A stretch of DNA of 54,991 nt from Actinomycetes bacterium (GCA_021822565.1 JAKAQM010000004.1:1-54991), one strand, 5' to 3'; numbered from the stretch's first letter, positions 40,240 through 51,378 are shown. Notes: a model not told the origin generated them from the letters alone. Numbers and translations are program-made.

Positions 40240-41991
40240 ATGCATCGAATGTCGCGGGGTGCCGGTACCGTCTACGTCGATGCGAGCGAGGTTCGACCCA
40301 CGGTGAAGCTGCGCATGCCCTCTCGGACTGGATCGAACGAGCGATCGCTCGGGAGGGAGCGCCCGACGCTGTCGGTGACCGCCGGAGACGGAGCCGGGGA
40401 CGCATCGGCGGTCGCCGCCGGGTTCGAGGTTCGCCCCGGAGGTCTCGGCTCCCCTGCGCAGGCAGCCGCGCTCGCAACCCTCTGCGCCGTCCTGTTCCTC
40501 ACGTTCCTCGACAACACCGTCGTGAGCGTCGGTCTCGCGAACATCCAGAGCACGCTCCACGCCGGGGTGACCTCGCTGCAGTGGGTCGTCGACGGCTACG
40601 CGCTCACGTTCGCGACCTTCATGCTGGCAGCGGGGACGATGGGGGACATCCTCGGCCGGAAGAAGGCGATGCTCGCCGGTGTGGCCGTCTTCTGCGCAGG
40701 GTCCGTCGTGTGCGCGACGGCGCCCAGCTCGGGGTGGCTGATCGCGGGGCGAGTGATCATGGGGGTCGGGGCCGCGGCGTCCGAGCCCGGGACGCTCTCG
40801 GTGATCCGTCACGTCTACCCGGACCGCGCGACCCGGGCCGACGCGCTCGGCGTGTGGGCAGCCGTGTCGGGGCTGGCGCTGGCGCTCGGCCCGGTCATCG
40901 CCGGCAGCCTCGTCGGTTTGGCCAGCTGGCGGGCGATCTTCTGGTTCAACCTCGGGTTCGGCCTCGTCGCCTTCGCGATGGCCCTGGCGTTCGTTCCCGA
41001 GTCGTCCGATCCCGAGGGGCGCCGGTTCGACTGGGCAGGGATGCTCCTTGGAGGAGGCGCCCTCGGCTGCGTCTCGTTCGCGATCATCCAAGGTGAGATC
41101 TCCGGGTACGGCGCCTGGTGGATCGACGTCCTGTTCGCGGCGTCCTTCGTGCTCGCGACGGCGTTCGTGCGCGTCGAGCGCGTGCGGAAGAGCCCGATGA
41201 TCGACCTCGGCTTGTTCCGGAAGCCGCCGTTCCTGGGCTCGAACGTGGTCGCGTTCGCGACGTTCTTCGGGACCTTCTCGATCTTCTTCTTCACCGCGCT
41301 CTACGTGCAGGTGGTCATCACACAGTCCGCGTACCAGACCGCGCTGGACTTCCTGCCCATGGCGGTGGCCCTGATCATCGGGTCGGCGTTCACGGGGCCG
41401 TGGGTCGCCCGGTCGGGTGCGCGGATCCCGATGGTCGTGGGGTGCGCGCTCGCCGCAGTGGGCATCTTCGTGACCAGTGCGACGCTCGGGCCGCACTCCG
41501 GGCTCGGCACGCTCGGATGGACGTTGCCGATCGCAGGGTTCGGGTTCGGCATCGCGCTCGTCCCGGTGACGTCGGCCGCTCTCACCGTCGTGCCGCCCGA
41601 GCGCTCGGGCATGGCCGCATCGGCCACCAACACGAGCAGGGAGCTCGGAGCGGTGATCGGCGTCGCCGTGCTCGGCGCGGTGGTCGACTCGAAGCTCACT
41701 GGCGAGCTCGCCGCCCGGCTGAAGGCGCTCGGCATCCCCCCGAGCTTCCAGAGCCTGGTGGTCAACGCGGTGTCGAGCGGTGGGCTGAGCCCCAGTGCGG
41801 CCTCGAAGGCCGAGCACAGCCACACAGTCCACGTCGCGGACCTCGCGACCAAGGTCATCCACGCCGCGTACGAGGCCTTCGGCTCGGGCCTCCACCTGTC
41901 GTTCGACATCGCCGGAGCGCTACTTGCTCTGAGCGCGGTCGTCGCGGCGGCGACCGTCCATCGCAAGTCCGGCGAGCAGTACGAGCTGTAG
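40240..41991 (+). CDS. MFS drug:H+ antiporter, DHA2 (EmrB/QacA) 14-helix family
   Basis: A major-facilitator exporter with about 14 hydrophobic helices. Diagnostic sequence includes FLDNTVVSVGLANIQ in helix 1, SLQWVVDGYALTFATFMLAAG, the A-loop GDILGRKKAML, the motif C region GVWAAVSGLALALGPVIAG, and WRAIFWFNLGFGL. About 80 hydrophilic residues precede helix 1 if ATG 40240 is used. I chose it because TACAGT at 40221-40226 could start a transcript just ahead of it. GTG 40303 and ATG 40315 are alternatives and no Shine-Dalgarno decides. The gene is divergent from the adenosine deaminase. The substrate is unknown. Confidence 0.9.
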   Translation: MHRMSRGAGTVYVDASEVRPTVKLRMPSRTGSNERSLGRERPTLSVTAGDGAGDASAVAAGFEVRPGGLGSPAQAAALATLCAVLFLTFLDNTVVSVGLANIQSTLHAGVTSLQWVVDGYALTFATFMLAAGTMGDILGRKKAMLAGVAVFCAGSVVCATAPSSGWLIAGRVIMGVGAAASEPGTLSVIRHVYPDRATRADALGVWAAVSGLALALGPVIAGSLVGLASWRAIFWFNLGFGLVAFAMALAFVPESSDPEGRRFDWAGMLLGGGALGCVSFAIIQGEISGYGAWWIDVLFAASFVLATAFVRVERVRKSPMIDLGLFRKPPFLGSNVVAFATFFGTFSIFFFTALYVQVVITQSAYQTALDFLPMAVALIIGSAFTGPWVARSGARIPMVVGCALAAVGIFVTSATLGPHSGLGTLGWTLPIAGFGFGIALVPVTSAALTVVPPERSGMAASATNTSRELGAVIGVAVLGAVVDSKLTGELAARLKALGIPPSFQSLVVNAVSSGGLSPSAASKAEHSHTVHVADLATKVIHAAYEAFGSGLHLSFDIAGALLALSAVVAAATVHRKSGEQYEL

Positions 41992-42450
41992 CGCCGAAGG
42001 GCTGGGGACTGCCTGGGGACAGGGCGCTGGTGGACTGGGGACAGCACCCATCCAATTGGGGAGATCGTGCAAGTTCGTGGGGACAAGTTCGGGATTTCGC
42101 TGGAGGCTCTTGCCTTTTCGCGATCCGAAGCGCAGTCTTTGGATTGTTCGAGTGATCGAACCCGTCATCGGACGGAGGGTCGCCGCGAGGCGGACCGACG
42201 GACGATCAAGGGGGGTCGTACGACTGCCACTTGCCCTGACGGGAGGCCTTTGGCCGACCAGCAGGACCGGCTGGCGCCGCAGGGCACAGCCGGAGGCGGG
42301 GGAGGCCATTCGAACGCTGGTGGCTCGTGACAACGGCCGGGGGGTTCCCTGGAGCCCTCGGCACGGTCTGCGGGAACGGGGTTGTCCGACACTGCCCCGG
42401 GAACGATGACCACGGGTCGCCGCGGGCGTGGGCCCCGAGGAGCTGGACGG
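41992..42450. other. 459-bp region without a supported gene; degenerate GGGGAC repeats
   Basis: It separates the MFS gene from the end of the CDF exporter gene. No frame here shows a recognisable protein. Between 42002 and 42084 the hexamer GGGGAC occurs four times (for example CTGGGGACAGCACCCA at 42036 onward), resembling dispersed REP-type repeat sequences that I recall near transposase remnants. The stretch 42085-42160 is less GC-rich than its surroundings. No tRNA, riboswitch or convincing terminator was seen. Confidence 0.6.
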
Positions 42451-43467
42451 CTAGGCCGGACGGTTACTCGGGGCCTCGCCGCGTCCGGGGTCGGTGCCGT
42501 GCGGAGCCCACGCGCGGCCGTCATGCGTGCCCAGAGCGTGTACCGGGACCGGCTCGTCGACGCTGCAAGGGTCGTCGAGCTCGTCGTCGCAGCGCTCGCA
42601 CTCCATCTCGAACGTCGTGTGCGTGATGCCCAATGGCATCGTCACGCGCTCGCGTACCGCGGAACCGACCGCTTGCGCGTCTTCCAGGCTGGGGTGGCCG
42701 GCGAGGACCAGGTGCGCGGAGAGCGCGCGGTAGTCGCTCGAAAGGCTCCAGACGTGGAGGTCGTGCACCTCGCTGACCCCCTCGACGGAGGTGAGTGCCG
42801 TGCGGAGCGCGGCGAGATCCACGTCCGACGGCGTCGACTCCAAGAGGACCCCGGTGCTCTCCCGCACGACGCGCACCGCTTGGACGAGCACGAGCAGCGC
42901 GACCGCGAGGGAGGCGGCAGGGTCTGCCAGGTCGCCGCGCGGGCCAGCGAGGACCACGACGATGCCGGCCACGAGGACCGCGACGGCTGACAAGGCGTCC
43001 GCGGTCATGTGCAGCGCGATGCTCCGCAGGTTGAGGTCGCGTCCCGGTTCGCGCACTGCGAGTGCGGCAGCGACGTTCACGACTAGTGACGCAGCGGCCA
43101 CCTCGCTCACGAGCCCGCCGTGGACGGCCACCGGATGGACCAGCCGGTCGACCGCGATGGCCACGATCACGAAGGTGACGACGACGAGGACCGTCGCGTT
43201 GGCGAGCGCGGCGAGGATGGTGCCGCGGTGGTTGCCGTAGGTGCGCAGCTCGCTCCGAGGTCGAAGCGCCCAGCGCACGGCGGCGAGCGAGAGCCCGATC
43301 GCGGCCACGTCCGACAGGTTGTGCCCGGCATCGGAGAGGAGCGCAGAGGAATGCGCGTCGACGCCGGCGACCACCTCGGCGACGACCAGGGCGCCGTTCA
43401 GCGCTGCGGCGGCCACGAGGCGGCGGGTCCGCGCAGGCGCCCGCCGGTCGGTGCCCGCACCGGTCAT
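42451..43467 (-). CDS. Cation diffusion facilitator (CDF) family metal exporter
   Basis: A 338-residue CzcD/ZitB-like proton-coupled divalent metal (Zn/Co/Cd) exporter. Six hydrophobic helices are present. The transport-site residues are in helix 2 (HSSALLSDAGHNLSDVAAIGLSLAA) and helix 5 (ALHMTADALSAVAVLVAG, H-x3-D). The cytoplasmic C-terminal domain contains VHDLHVWSLSSDYRALSAHLV, typical of CDF dimerisation domains, then a Cys/Asp-rich tail (ECERCDDELDDPC). The ATG at 43467 overlaps the nucleotidyltransferase stop (ATGA), so it closes the five-gene operon. Its role there is unclear. Confidence 0.92.
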   Translation of the reverse strand: MTGAGTDRRAPARTRRLVAAAALNGALVVAEVVAGVDAHSSALLSDAGHNLSDVAAIGLSLAAVRWALRPRSELRTYGNHRGTILAALANATVLVVVTFVIVAIAVDRLVHPVAVHGGLVSEVAAASLVVNVAAALAVREPGRDLNLRSIALHMTADALSAVAVLVAGIVVVLAGPRGDLADPAASLAVALLVLVQAVRVVRESTGVLLESTPSDVDLAALRTALTSVEGVSEVHDLHVWSLSSDYRALSAHLVLAGHPSLEDAQAVGSAVRERVTMPLGITHTTFEMECERCDDELDDPCSVDEPVPVHALGTHDGRAWAPHGTDPGRGEAPSNRPA

Positions 43468-44369
43468 GACCGCGCGGCGACCGCCGTCCACAGCTGGGCG
43501 GGACGGTCCCCGCGTGCCACCTCGCGCGCGAGCTCCGCGGAGACCAGCGCGACGTCACCAGGGTGGGTGACGCCGATGGACCGGCCCGGGGCGCGCAGGA
43601 CGTGCACGGCCAGCGTGTCGGGCGCTCCTCGTCTCCGTGCGGTGAGGAGCCCGTCGACGACATCGGGCAGGAGCACTTCGCCGTCGCCGCTCGCCTGTGC
43701 CATCGCGTCCTCGAAGATGCCGCGCAGCTCGGGGCTGAACCCCCACAGGTTCACCGACACGAGCTGTCCGGGGTCGAGCTCCTTCGGCTCGCGTCCGTCG
43801 TCCGCGACGATCCGGCCGTCAGGCAGTGGCGTGACGCGGCGCCGCTCGTCGACGGCTTCGAGCATCCCGTCGCCGCCGACCCGGCACAGGCCCCTGGTGA
43901 CCGGTGCGTCGCCGAGGAGCGAGTCCGAGAGCGCGTAGCAGATGGCGGCGTTGTCCGGATCACCGCGCCGCAGGTGCCCGGCGAGGAGTGCCAGACCCGG
44001 CTCCCCTGGGAGGTCGTCGGCGTTCGCGACGCCGAAGGAGGAGCTCTCGTCGAGCAAGGGCACTGCCGCGAGGACCGCGTCGACGGTGCCGCGGGGCGCG
44101 CGTTGGACCGCGAGCTCGACGCGTACCGCGCTGGGCCACGTGCGCTCCACGTGGTACCGGATGGCGGGGCCGGTGTCGGGGCCGATCACGAGGACGAGCC
44201 GACCGAACCCGGCCGCGAGGGCGTCGCTGGCGAGCACGTCGAGGACCGCCTCGCCGGCGAGCCCGACGGAGGCCAGCGGTTTCACGCCGCCGTAACGGGT
44301 TGCGCGACCTGCTGCCAGGATCACGAGCGTCGGGTCCGGACGGCCTCCGTTGGGCGTGCCTGGGTTCAT
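43464..44369 (-). CDS. Nucleotidyltransferase (NTP_transferase fold)
   Basis: A 301-residue sugar-nucleotide-type nucleotidyltransferase. The N-terminal signature LVILAAGRATRYGGVKPLASVG matches the G-x-G-x-R-x(n)-K nucleotide-binding loop of GlmU/RmlA-like enzymes. FGVANADDLPGEPGLALLAGHL supplies the metal-binding Asp, and LVSVNLWGFSPEL is typical of the middle of this family. Substrate cannot be deduced. ATG 44369 overlaps the FabH-like gene stop and the stop overlaps the CDF start. The upstream track extension is rejected. Confidence 0.85.
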   Translation of the reverse strand: MNPGTPNGGRPDPTLVILAAGRATRYGGVKPLASVGLAGEAVLDVLASDALAAGFGRLVLVIGPDTGPAIRYHVERTWPSAVRVELAVQRAPRGTVDAVLAAVPLLDESSSFGVANADDLPGEPGLALLAGHLRRGDPDNAAICYALSDSLLGDAPVTRGLCRVGGDGMLEAVDERRRVTPLPDGRIVADDGREPKELDPGQLVSVNLWGFSPELRGIFEDAMAQASGDGEVLLPDVVDGLLTARRRGAPDTLAVHVLRAPGRSIGVTHPGDVALVSAELAREVARGDRPAQLWTAVAARS

Positions 44370-45298
44370 CCCCCCCAGCGTAGGACTGCGCTCGCCCAGG
44401 TCATGCCCCCGCCGAACCCGGTGAGGAGCAGGTGGCTGCCCGCAGAGACGCGGCCGCTGCGCAATGCGTCGTCGAGAGCGAGCGGGATGGAGGCGGAAGA
44501 GGTGTTGCCGTAGCGGTCGATGACCATCACGGTCCGCTCCTCGGGGATCCCGAGCCGCTGGCAGGCGGCCTGGATGATGCGGAGGTTGGCCTGGTGTGGC
44601 ACGAGGACGTCGACGTCGGATGCTTGGAGCCCCGCATCGCGCAGGGCACGCTCCGCGGACTCGACGACCACTCGCACCGCCTTGCGGAAGACCTCTTTCC
44701 CGTCCATGAAGAGGTACCCGCCGTGGTCGCACCTGAGCAAGTGGCGCAGCGTGCCATCGGCGCCGAAGTTCCAGCTCAGCAGATCACCCGGTCCGTCGAC
44801 CGGCTCGACCACGACTGCTCCGGCCCCGTCCCCGACGAGCACCGCCATCGTCCGGTCGTCCCAGTCGGTGATGCGGCTGAGGGCGTCTGCACCGATCACC
44901 AGCACGCGGCCTGATCCGACGGCGACGAGCCCGGCCGCCGCCACGAGGCCGTAGACGAACCCGGAGCACGCGGCATTCAGGTCGAAGGCCCCGCCCGGCA
45001 CCCCGATGCCAGCCTGGACCGTCGCCGACGTCGCAGGGACGAGCGCGTCGGGCGTGGTCGTCGCGAGCAGGACCACGTCGATGTCGGAGGGCTCGAGCCC
45101 GGCATCTGCGATCGCGTGCCGACCCGCCTCGATCGCCATCTGAGAGGTGATGCCCCCGACGTGGCGTTCCTTGATCCCGGTGCGCTCGGTGATCCACGCG
45201 TCGCTCGTGTCGAGCGTCGCCGAGAGGTCGTCGTTCGTCAGGACCTTGTCGGGGACGGAGATGCCGCAGCCCCGGATCGTGATGCCGCGCACGCTCAC
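44366..45298 (-). CDS. Beta-ketoacyl-ACP synthase III-like protein (FabH family)
   Basis: A 310-residue thiolase-fold condensing enzyme. The FabH triad is intact: Cys in FDLNAACSGFVYGL (about residue 110), His in VLVPHQANLRII and Asn in IDRYGNTSSASIPLAL. The N-terminus SDAWITERTGIKERHV is also canonical. It could prime fatty-acid synthesis or make a specialised beta-keto or methylketone-type product. Location between a thiolase-like gene and a nucleotidyltransferase, outside any fab cluster, argues for a specialised role (inference). GTG 45298 overlaps the thiolase stop. Confidence 0.9.
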   Translation of the reverse strand: MSVRGITIRGCGISVPDKVLTNDDLSATLDTSDAWITERTGIKERHVGGITSQMAIEAGRHAIADAGLEPSDIDVVLLATTTPDALVPATSATVQAGIGVPGGAFDLNAACSGFVYGLVAAAGLVAVGSGRVLVIGADALSRITDWDDRTMAVLVGDGAGAVVVEPVDGPGDLLSWNFGADGTLRHLLRCDHGGYLFMDGKEVFRKAVRVVVESAERALRDAGLQASDVDVLVPHQANLRIIQAACQRLGIPEERTVMVIDRYGNTSSASIPLALDDALRSGRVSAGSHLLLTGFGGGMTWASAVLRWGG

Positions 45299-46491
45299 CG
45301 GCTCCCGGCCGCGACCGCGTGCATCCCGATGTAGGCGGCGTCCCCTTCGATGATCCCTCCGGTGTTGACCGCGAGACCGAGCCGCGCGCCTGGCACCTGC
45401 CGGTGCCCCCCGCGCCCGCGCAGGTGGATGGCGAGCTCGACGAGCTGCGCCAAGCCGGTGGCCCCGAGCGGGTGGCCGCGTCCGACGAGCCCACCGCTCG
45501 GGTTCACGCAGAGCCCGCGGCCGCCGATCGTCGTGTCCCCGGCCACCGTCGCAGGCCCGGCCTCGCCGGTGCCGAAGAGGCCGAGCGACTCCAAGGCGTA
45601 GATCTCCTCGGGGCTCGTGGCGTCGTGGATCTCTGCGAGGTCGAAGTCACCGGGGTCGAGACCGCTCTCCTCCCACATGGCCGCGGCGGTCTCCGCCAAC
45701 CGCTCGTGGTAGTCCATCTCGCCGTTTCCCGAGCGCGCCACGGAGGCGATGATACGCGGCGCGTCGAGGGGAGCCGCAGTTGCCGGCGCGAGGACGAGCG
45801 CCGCGGCTCCGTCCGTGAACGAGCTGCACATGAGCCGGGTGAGGATCCCCGCCACCTGGGGCGCAGCGAGCACCTGGTCGACCGTGACCGTCTGCTGGAT
45901 CTGCGCGTTCGGGTTCCTGCTCGCATGCAGGCGCGCCTTGACCGCTGCAGCGGCGAACTGCTCGAGGGTCGCACCGTGCTTCGAGAGGCAATCGCGGGCC
46001 CACCGGTCGTTGAGCGCCATCAGGATGCTGCCGCCGGGGTTCTCCTCCCCGACGAAGCGGGCGTGCATGTCGGCACGGTAATCAGCGGGAAGCCCGTCCT
46101 CGATGCCGGCCAGCGTGGCGGCGCGATCACCCGTCCACATCTTCTCGACGCCGAGGACGAGGACGGGCCCGCTGCCCGCACGAGCGGCAAGCGTGGCCAC
46201 GTGGACGGCAGCCGCCCCTCCGGCGCAGGAGTTGTCGACGTTGACCACCGGCACGCTGCCGAGCCCGGCTTTACGGAGCCACGACTGCGCGCGAATGCTG
46301 CCCTGGTCGCACAGACGCCCGCCCATGGCGTTGCTCGCGACGACGAGCGCGAGCTGCTCCGGCTCGATCGCGGCATCGGCGAGCGCCTCGTGGACCGCCT
46401 GGTGCGCCATCTCGGACGGGGAGAGATCGCGCCGGCTCATGTCGGTCATTCCCGTCCCGAGGATCGCGACGTGCTCGGATCGGACGCTCAT
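45295..46491 (-). CDS. Thiolase family protein (SCP-x/acetyl-CoA acetyltransferase-like)
   Basis: A 398-residue thiolase of the lipid-transfer (SCP2-thiolase) type. It has the nucleophile Cys in VVNVDNSCAGGAAAVH, NDRWARDCLSKHG, the HDATSPEE segment replacing the usual NEAFA, and the C-terminal CVNPSGGLVGRGHPLGATGLAQ with the catalytic His. SCP-x thiolases act on acyl-CoA side chains such as sterols or branched acids. ATG 46491 overlaps the LLM stop (ATGA). The large upstream extension on the ORF track lies inside the LLM gene and is rejected. Confidence 0.9.
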   Translation of the reverse strand: MSVRSEHVAILGTGMTDMSRRDLSPSEMAHQAVHEALADAAIEPEQLALVVASNAMGGRLCDQGSIRAQSWLRKAGLGSVPVVNVDNSCAGGAAAVHVATLAARAGSGPVLVLGVEKMWTGDRAATLAGIEDGLPADYRADMHARFVGEENPGGSILMALNDRWARDCLSKHGATLEQFAAAAVKARLHASRNPNAQIQQTVTVDQVLAAPQVAGILTRLMCSSFTDGAAALVLAPATAAPLDAPRIIASVARSGNGEMDYHERLAETAAAMWEESGLDPGDFDLAEIHDATSPEEIYALESLGLFGTGEAGPATVAGDTTIGGRGLCVNPSGGLVGRGHPLGATGLAQLVELAIHLRGRGGHRQVPGARLGLAVNTGGIIEGDAAYIGMHAVAAGSR

Positions 46492-47555
46492 GCCCCCACC
46501 TCCGCTCTCTCGTGGGACTGGGCAGCGGTGCCTTCGTCCCAGGGCTCCGCACCTCCTGCTCGCTCCAGCTGCCACGACCCCGTGCGCGCCACTCGGGCCA
46601 GGGGAGCGAGACGGTCGTAGGCGGCGGCGAGCGCACGGAATTGGCCGAGCGCGTCGTCCGCGGCGACGAGCACGATCACGTGCGCTGCGCCGGCCTCCAC
46701 GTATGCCGCGGCCGACGCGGCGCAGTGGTCGGCAGGTCCGGCGACGAGGTGGCGGTCGAACGCCTTGGCCGGGAGGCCGTAGAGGCGGGACAGCCATGAG
46801 GTCCCCGAAGCCCGGGCACGTGCGGCGTCGTCCCCGACGGTCGCGACCATCACCACGGCGGGAACGACCGCGTCCGAGCACCTTCCGGCATTCACGGCGA
46901 TCTCACGGATCGATGCCAGGCCATCGGCGAAGCGCTCGGGCCCCACGAAGAGCGGCACCCAGCCGTCTCCCACCGTGCCCGCCCGTCGAAGCGCCGCCGG
47001 GCTCGTGCCGCCGATCCACACGGGGACCGGGCCGGCCGGGTCGATCCGGTAGGCGTCCGGCTCCTCGGCGGTGCTCCAGGCGCAGCGGAGGGCTGCGATG
47101 CCCGAGTCCAGCAGCGCCCCGCGGGCACGGAAGGAGACGCTTGCCAGCGCGTACTCGGCCGGATGGCTCCCTGATCCCACGCCGAGCACGAAGCGGCCCC
47201 CGCTCAAGGTCTGGAGGGCGGCGGCTTGCTTGGCCACGGCCGCCGGCGAGCGGAGGGGCAGCTGGAGGACACATGCGCCGACCGCAACCTGGCGCGTCGC
47301 GGCAGCCGCAACGGCGAGGGACGTGAGGCATTCCGGCGCGGGCCGTCTCCAGAACAGGTGGTCGGATGCCCATACTCCGGCCGCGCCCGCGGTCTCGGCC
47401 CCGAGGGCAAGCTCGGAGACCCATGAAGTCGTACCGAAGGTAGCATCGTTGTTCTTACTTCCGGTGCTACCACCTGTGGGGGACTCGACAGGGGACATCG
47501 GGGGGAGGAGCAGGCCCAACCGACCGGAGAGCAGTGGGAGGGTGGCCAGCGCCAT
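46488..47555 (-). CDS. LLM-class flavin-/F420-dependent oxidoreductase
   Basis: A 355-residue luciferase-like TIM-barrel oxidoreductase. Typical parts are GAAGVWASDHLFWRRPAPECLT, VAVGACVLQLPLRSPAAVAKQAAALQTLSGGRFVLGVGSGSHP, PVPVWIGGTSPAALRRAG and VAGPADHCAASAAAYVEAGAAHVIV. The LSGGR.LGVG.G segment is common to actinobacterial F420-dependent members. ATG 47555 has a TAGGAT box 6 nt upstream, so this is the promoter-proximal gene of the LLM-thiolase-FabH-nucleotidyltransferase-CDF operon. The substrate is unknown, perhaps an acyl-CoA-linked compound given its neighbours. Confidence 0.88.
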   Translation of the reverse strand: MALATLPLLSGRLGLLLPPMSPVESPTGGSTGSKNNDATFGTTSWVSELALGAETAGAAGVWASDHLFWRRPAPECLTSLAVAAAATRQVAVGACVLQLPLRSPAAVAKQAAALQTLSGGRFVLGVGSGSHPAEYALASVSFRARGALLDSGIAALRCAWSTAEEPDAYRIDPAGPVPVWIGGTSPAALRRAGTVGDGWVPLFVGPERFADGLASIREIAVNAGRCSDAVVPAVVMVATVGDDAARARASGTSWLSRLYGLPAKAFDRHLVAGPADHCAASAAAYVEAGAAHVIVLVAADDALGQFRALAAAYDRLAPLARVARTGSWQLERAGGAEPWDEGTAAQSHERAEVGA

Positions 47556-47561
47556 CGCACC

Positions 47562-47567
47562 ATCCTA
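47562..47567 (-). promoter_or_regulatory. Putative leaderless promoter -10 box for the LLM-thiolase operon
   Basis: TAGGAT on the minus strand, 6 nt before ATG 47555. No ribosome site lies between the box and the start codon. Confidence 0.5.
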
Positions 47568-47687
47568 TCGAGATCGTGCGCCGTGCGCACGTTTTGGCGC
47601 TGAGGTGCCACCTCGGTAGTACTGTTCCGAGCGTTGAGTCCTACTCGTGGTACGACTGAGAGCTGGAGGACGGCAGGAAGCGGCAGG

Positions 47688-48170
47688 TCAGTGCAGGGTG
47701 CCGTCGTGGCGCGGGAGAGCCTTCCCGTCAGCGCGGGGGAGCTCGACGACCGCAAGCGTGCAACGTGAATGGCAGATCTCTCGCCCCGCGTCGTTGGTGA
47801 GCGAGATCTCCCAGACCTGCACGGCTCGACCGATGCGGAGCGGCGTCGCGACCGCCGTGAGCACCCCCTCGCGTATCGGGCGGAGATGGCTGGCGTTCAG
47901 CTCGATGCCGACCACGTAGTGCCCAGGCGGCGCCGCCGCGGCGCCGCCGAAGCTCGCCGCAGTCTCCGCGAGCAGCGCGGAGACCCCTCCGTGCAGGATC
48001 CCGTAGGGCTGGTGGACCCGCTCGTCCACCACCAGCCGGAGCTCGACACGCTCGGCACCGACCTGGACGGCCTCGATGCCGAGCAGGCGCGCGACGCCGC
48101 GACGCAGCGCCGACGCGAAGTCCGCCTGCACGTCACCGTGCGGCGAGAGCTGGTGGCCGTCGTCGGGCAC
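47688..48170 (-). CDS. PaaI-family hotdog-fold acyl-CoA thioesterase
   Basis: A protein of about 160 residues with a single hotdog domain. The family motif [22 protein letters not shown] carries the conserved His-Gly-Gly and the acidic/Thr catalytic region. [48 protein letters not shown] is the usual sheet core. I prefer GTG 48170 over the track start GTG 48179, because a TAGTGT box (48183-48178) ends exactly 7 nt before 48170. It is divergent from the threonine aldolase gene. The thioester substrate is unknown. Confidence 0.85.
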   Translation of the reverse strand: MPDDGHQLSPHGDVQADFASALRRGVARLLGIEAVQVGAERVELRLVVDERVHQPYGILHGGVSALLAETAASFGGAAAAPPGHYVVGIELNASHLRPIREGVLTAVATPLRIGRAVQVWEISLTNDAGREICHSRCTLAVVELPRADGKALPRHDGTLH

Positions 48171-48177
48171 GGCGGGC

Positions 48178-48183
48178 ACACTA
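48178..48183 (-). promoter_or_regulatory. Putative leaderless promoter -10 box for the PaaI thioesterase
   Basis: TAGTGT on the minus strand, 7 nt before GTG 48170. It faces the TACCAT box of the divergent threonine aldolase about 36 bp away. Confidence 0.45.
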
Positions 48184-48219
48184 CCGGCGGCCGCAGGCCA
48201 GGCGGAATTCCCCTGCGAC

Positions 48220-48225
48220 TACCAT
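48220..48225 (+). promoter_or_regulatory. Putative leaderless promoter -10 box for threonine aldolase
   Basis: TACCAT, 6 nt before ATG 48232, with no Shine-Dalgarno in the gap. Confidence 0.5.
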
Positions 48226-48231
48226 CCGGCG

Positions 48232-49263
<1,032 letters not shown>

Positions 49264-49276
49264 CGCCGCCTGCCCG

Positions 49277-49304
49277 CCGGGCCCGGGCTGCCGGGCCCGG
49301 GCTG
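49277..49304. repeat. 14-bp GC-only tandem repeat between convergent genes
   Basis: CCGGGCCCGGGCTG occurs twice in tandem (49277-49290, 49291-49304), starting 13 nt after the ltaE stop. Each unit is largely self-complementary (CCGGGCCCGG), so both strands can form strong hairpins. It probably serves as a bidirectional terminator for ltaE and ahcY. Confidence 0.65.
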
Positions 49305-49337
49305 CCGAGACCTCGGGGGGGGTGCCCGGAGCGCCGA

Positions 49338-50813
<1,476 letters not shown>

Positions 50814-51007
50814 GTGGCGGGGTCTCCTTCGTCGCTGGGTCGGTCGGCTGGGTCGGTTGGCTGGCGCCACTGCTCGGGCGGCTCCAGGAGCCCAGCGTCC
50901 CGAAGAAGTCCAACCGCCGACCGTGAGCAGGGCTCGGGCTCCAAGACTAGGCGCCACCGGGGGAGCGAGACGTGCCGCGGTCCGGGCGCGCGCGGGTATG
51001 CCGTCGG

Positions 51008-51358
51008 CTACGCCAAGCCTCTGATGATCGTCGCGAGCTCCTCGGGGCGGACGCCGAGCCGTCGGGCGAACACGACGAGCTCCCGCGCCCTCTGGAGGAC
51101 GGCGCCGCGCTCGGGAGTGCCCGACACGGTGATCCCCCTCCCACGGCGGAACTCGAGCAGACCTTCGTCCCGCAGGATCCGCAGCGCGCGGAACACCGTG
51201 TTCGCGTTCACGCCTAGGACGGCTGCGAGGTCCCGGGCCGGAGGCAGACGTTCCCCCGGCTTCGCTTCGCCCTCCGCGATGGCGCGGCGGATCTCTGCAG
51301 CGACTTGCTCGTGGAGCGCAAGCTTCTCGAGCAAGTCGACTCGCTTCAGCCCGTTCAT
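51008..51358 (-). CDS. GntR-family transcriptional regulator (YtrA-like, short)
   Basis: A 116-residue DNA-binding protein with an N-terminal winged helix: [64 protein letters not shown]. The short helical tail is typical of the YtrA subfamily, whose members usually control ABC transporters and bind palindromes near their own promoters. I start at ATG 51358 because a perfect 7-bp inverted repeat lies immediately upstream. ATG 51373 and the track start at 51394 would translate across it. The ahcY gene lies about 190 nt downstream on the same strand. No transporter target is adjacent. Confidence 0.88.
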   Translation of the reverse strand: MNGLKRVDLLEKLALHEQVAAEIRRAIAEGEAKPGERLPPARDLAAVLGVNANTVFRALRILRDEGLLEFRRGRGITVSGTPERGAVLQRARELVVFARRLGVRPEELATIIRGLA

Positions 51359-51359
51359 G

Positions 51360-51378
51360 GTGCTATCCAACATAGCAC
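51360..51378. promoter_or_regulatory. Inverted repeat, likely GntR auto-operator
   Basis: GTGCTAT-CCAAC-ATAGCAC is a perfect 7-bp inverted repeat with a 5-nt spacer, directly before the GntR ATG. On the minus strand the same bases include TATGTT, a candidate -10 box, so binding would block the promoter. Confidence 0.6.

Noticed and set aside
39820-41895. 691-codon minus-strand ORF opposite the MFS gene
   Set aside because: His/Glu/Arg-rich shadow with no helices. The plus strand encodes a clear 14-helix MFS exporter.
50814-51007. Possible SAH riboswitch upstream of ahcY
   Set aside because: I searched the minus strand of this leader for the SAH aptamer core and saw only a CCGACC-type short repeat and a normal AAGGAG ribosome site.
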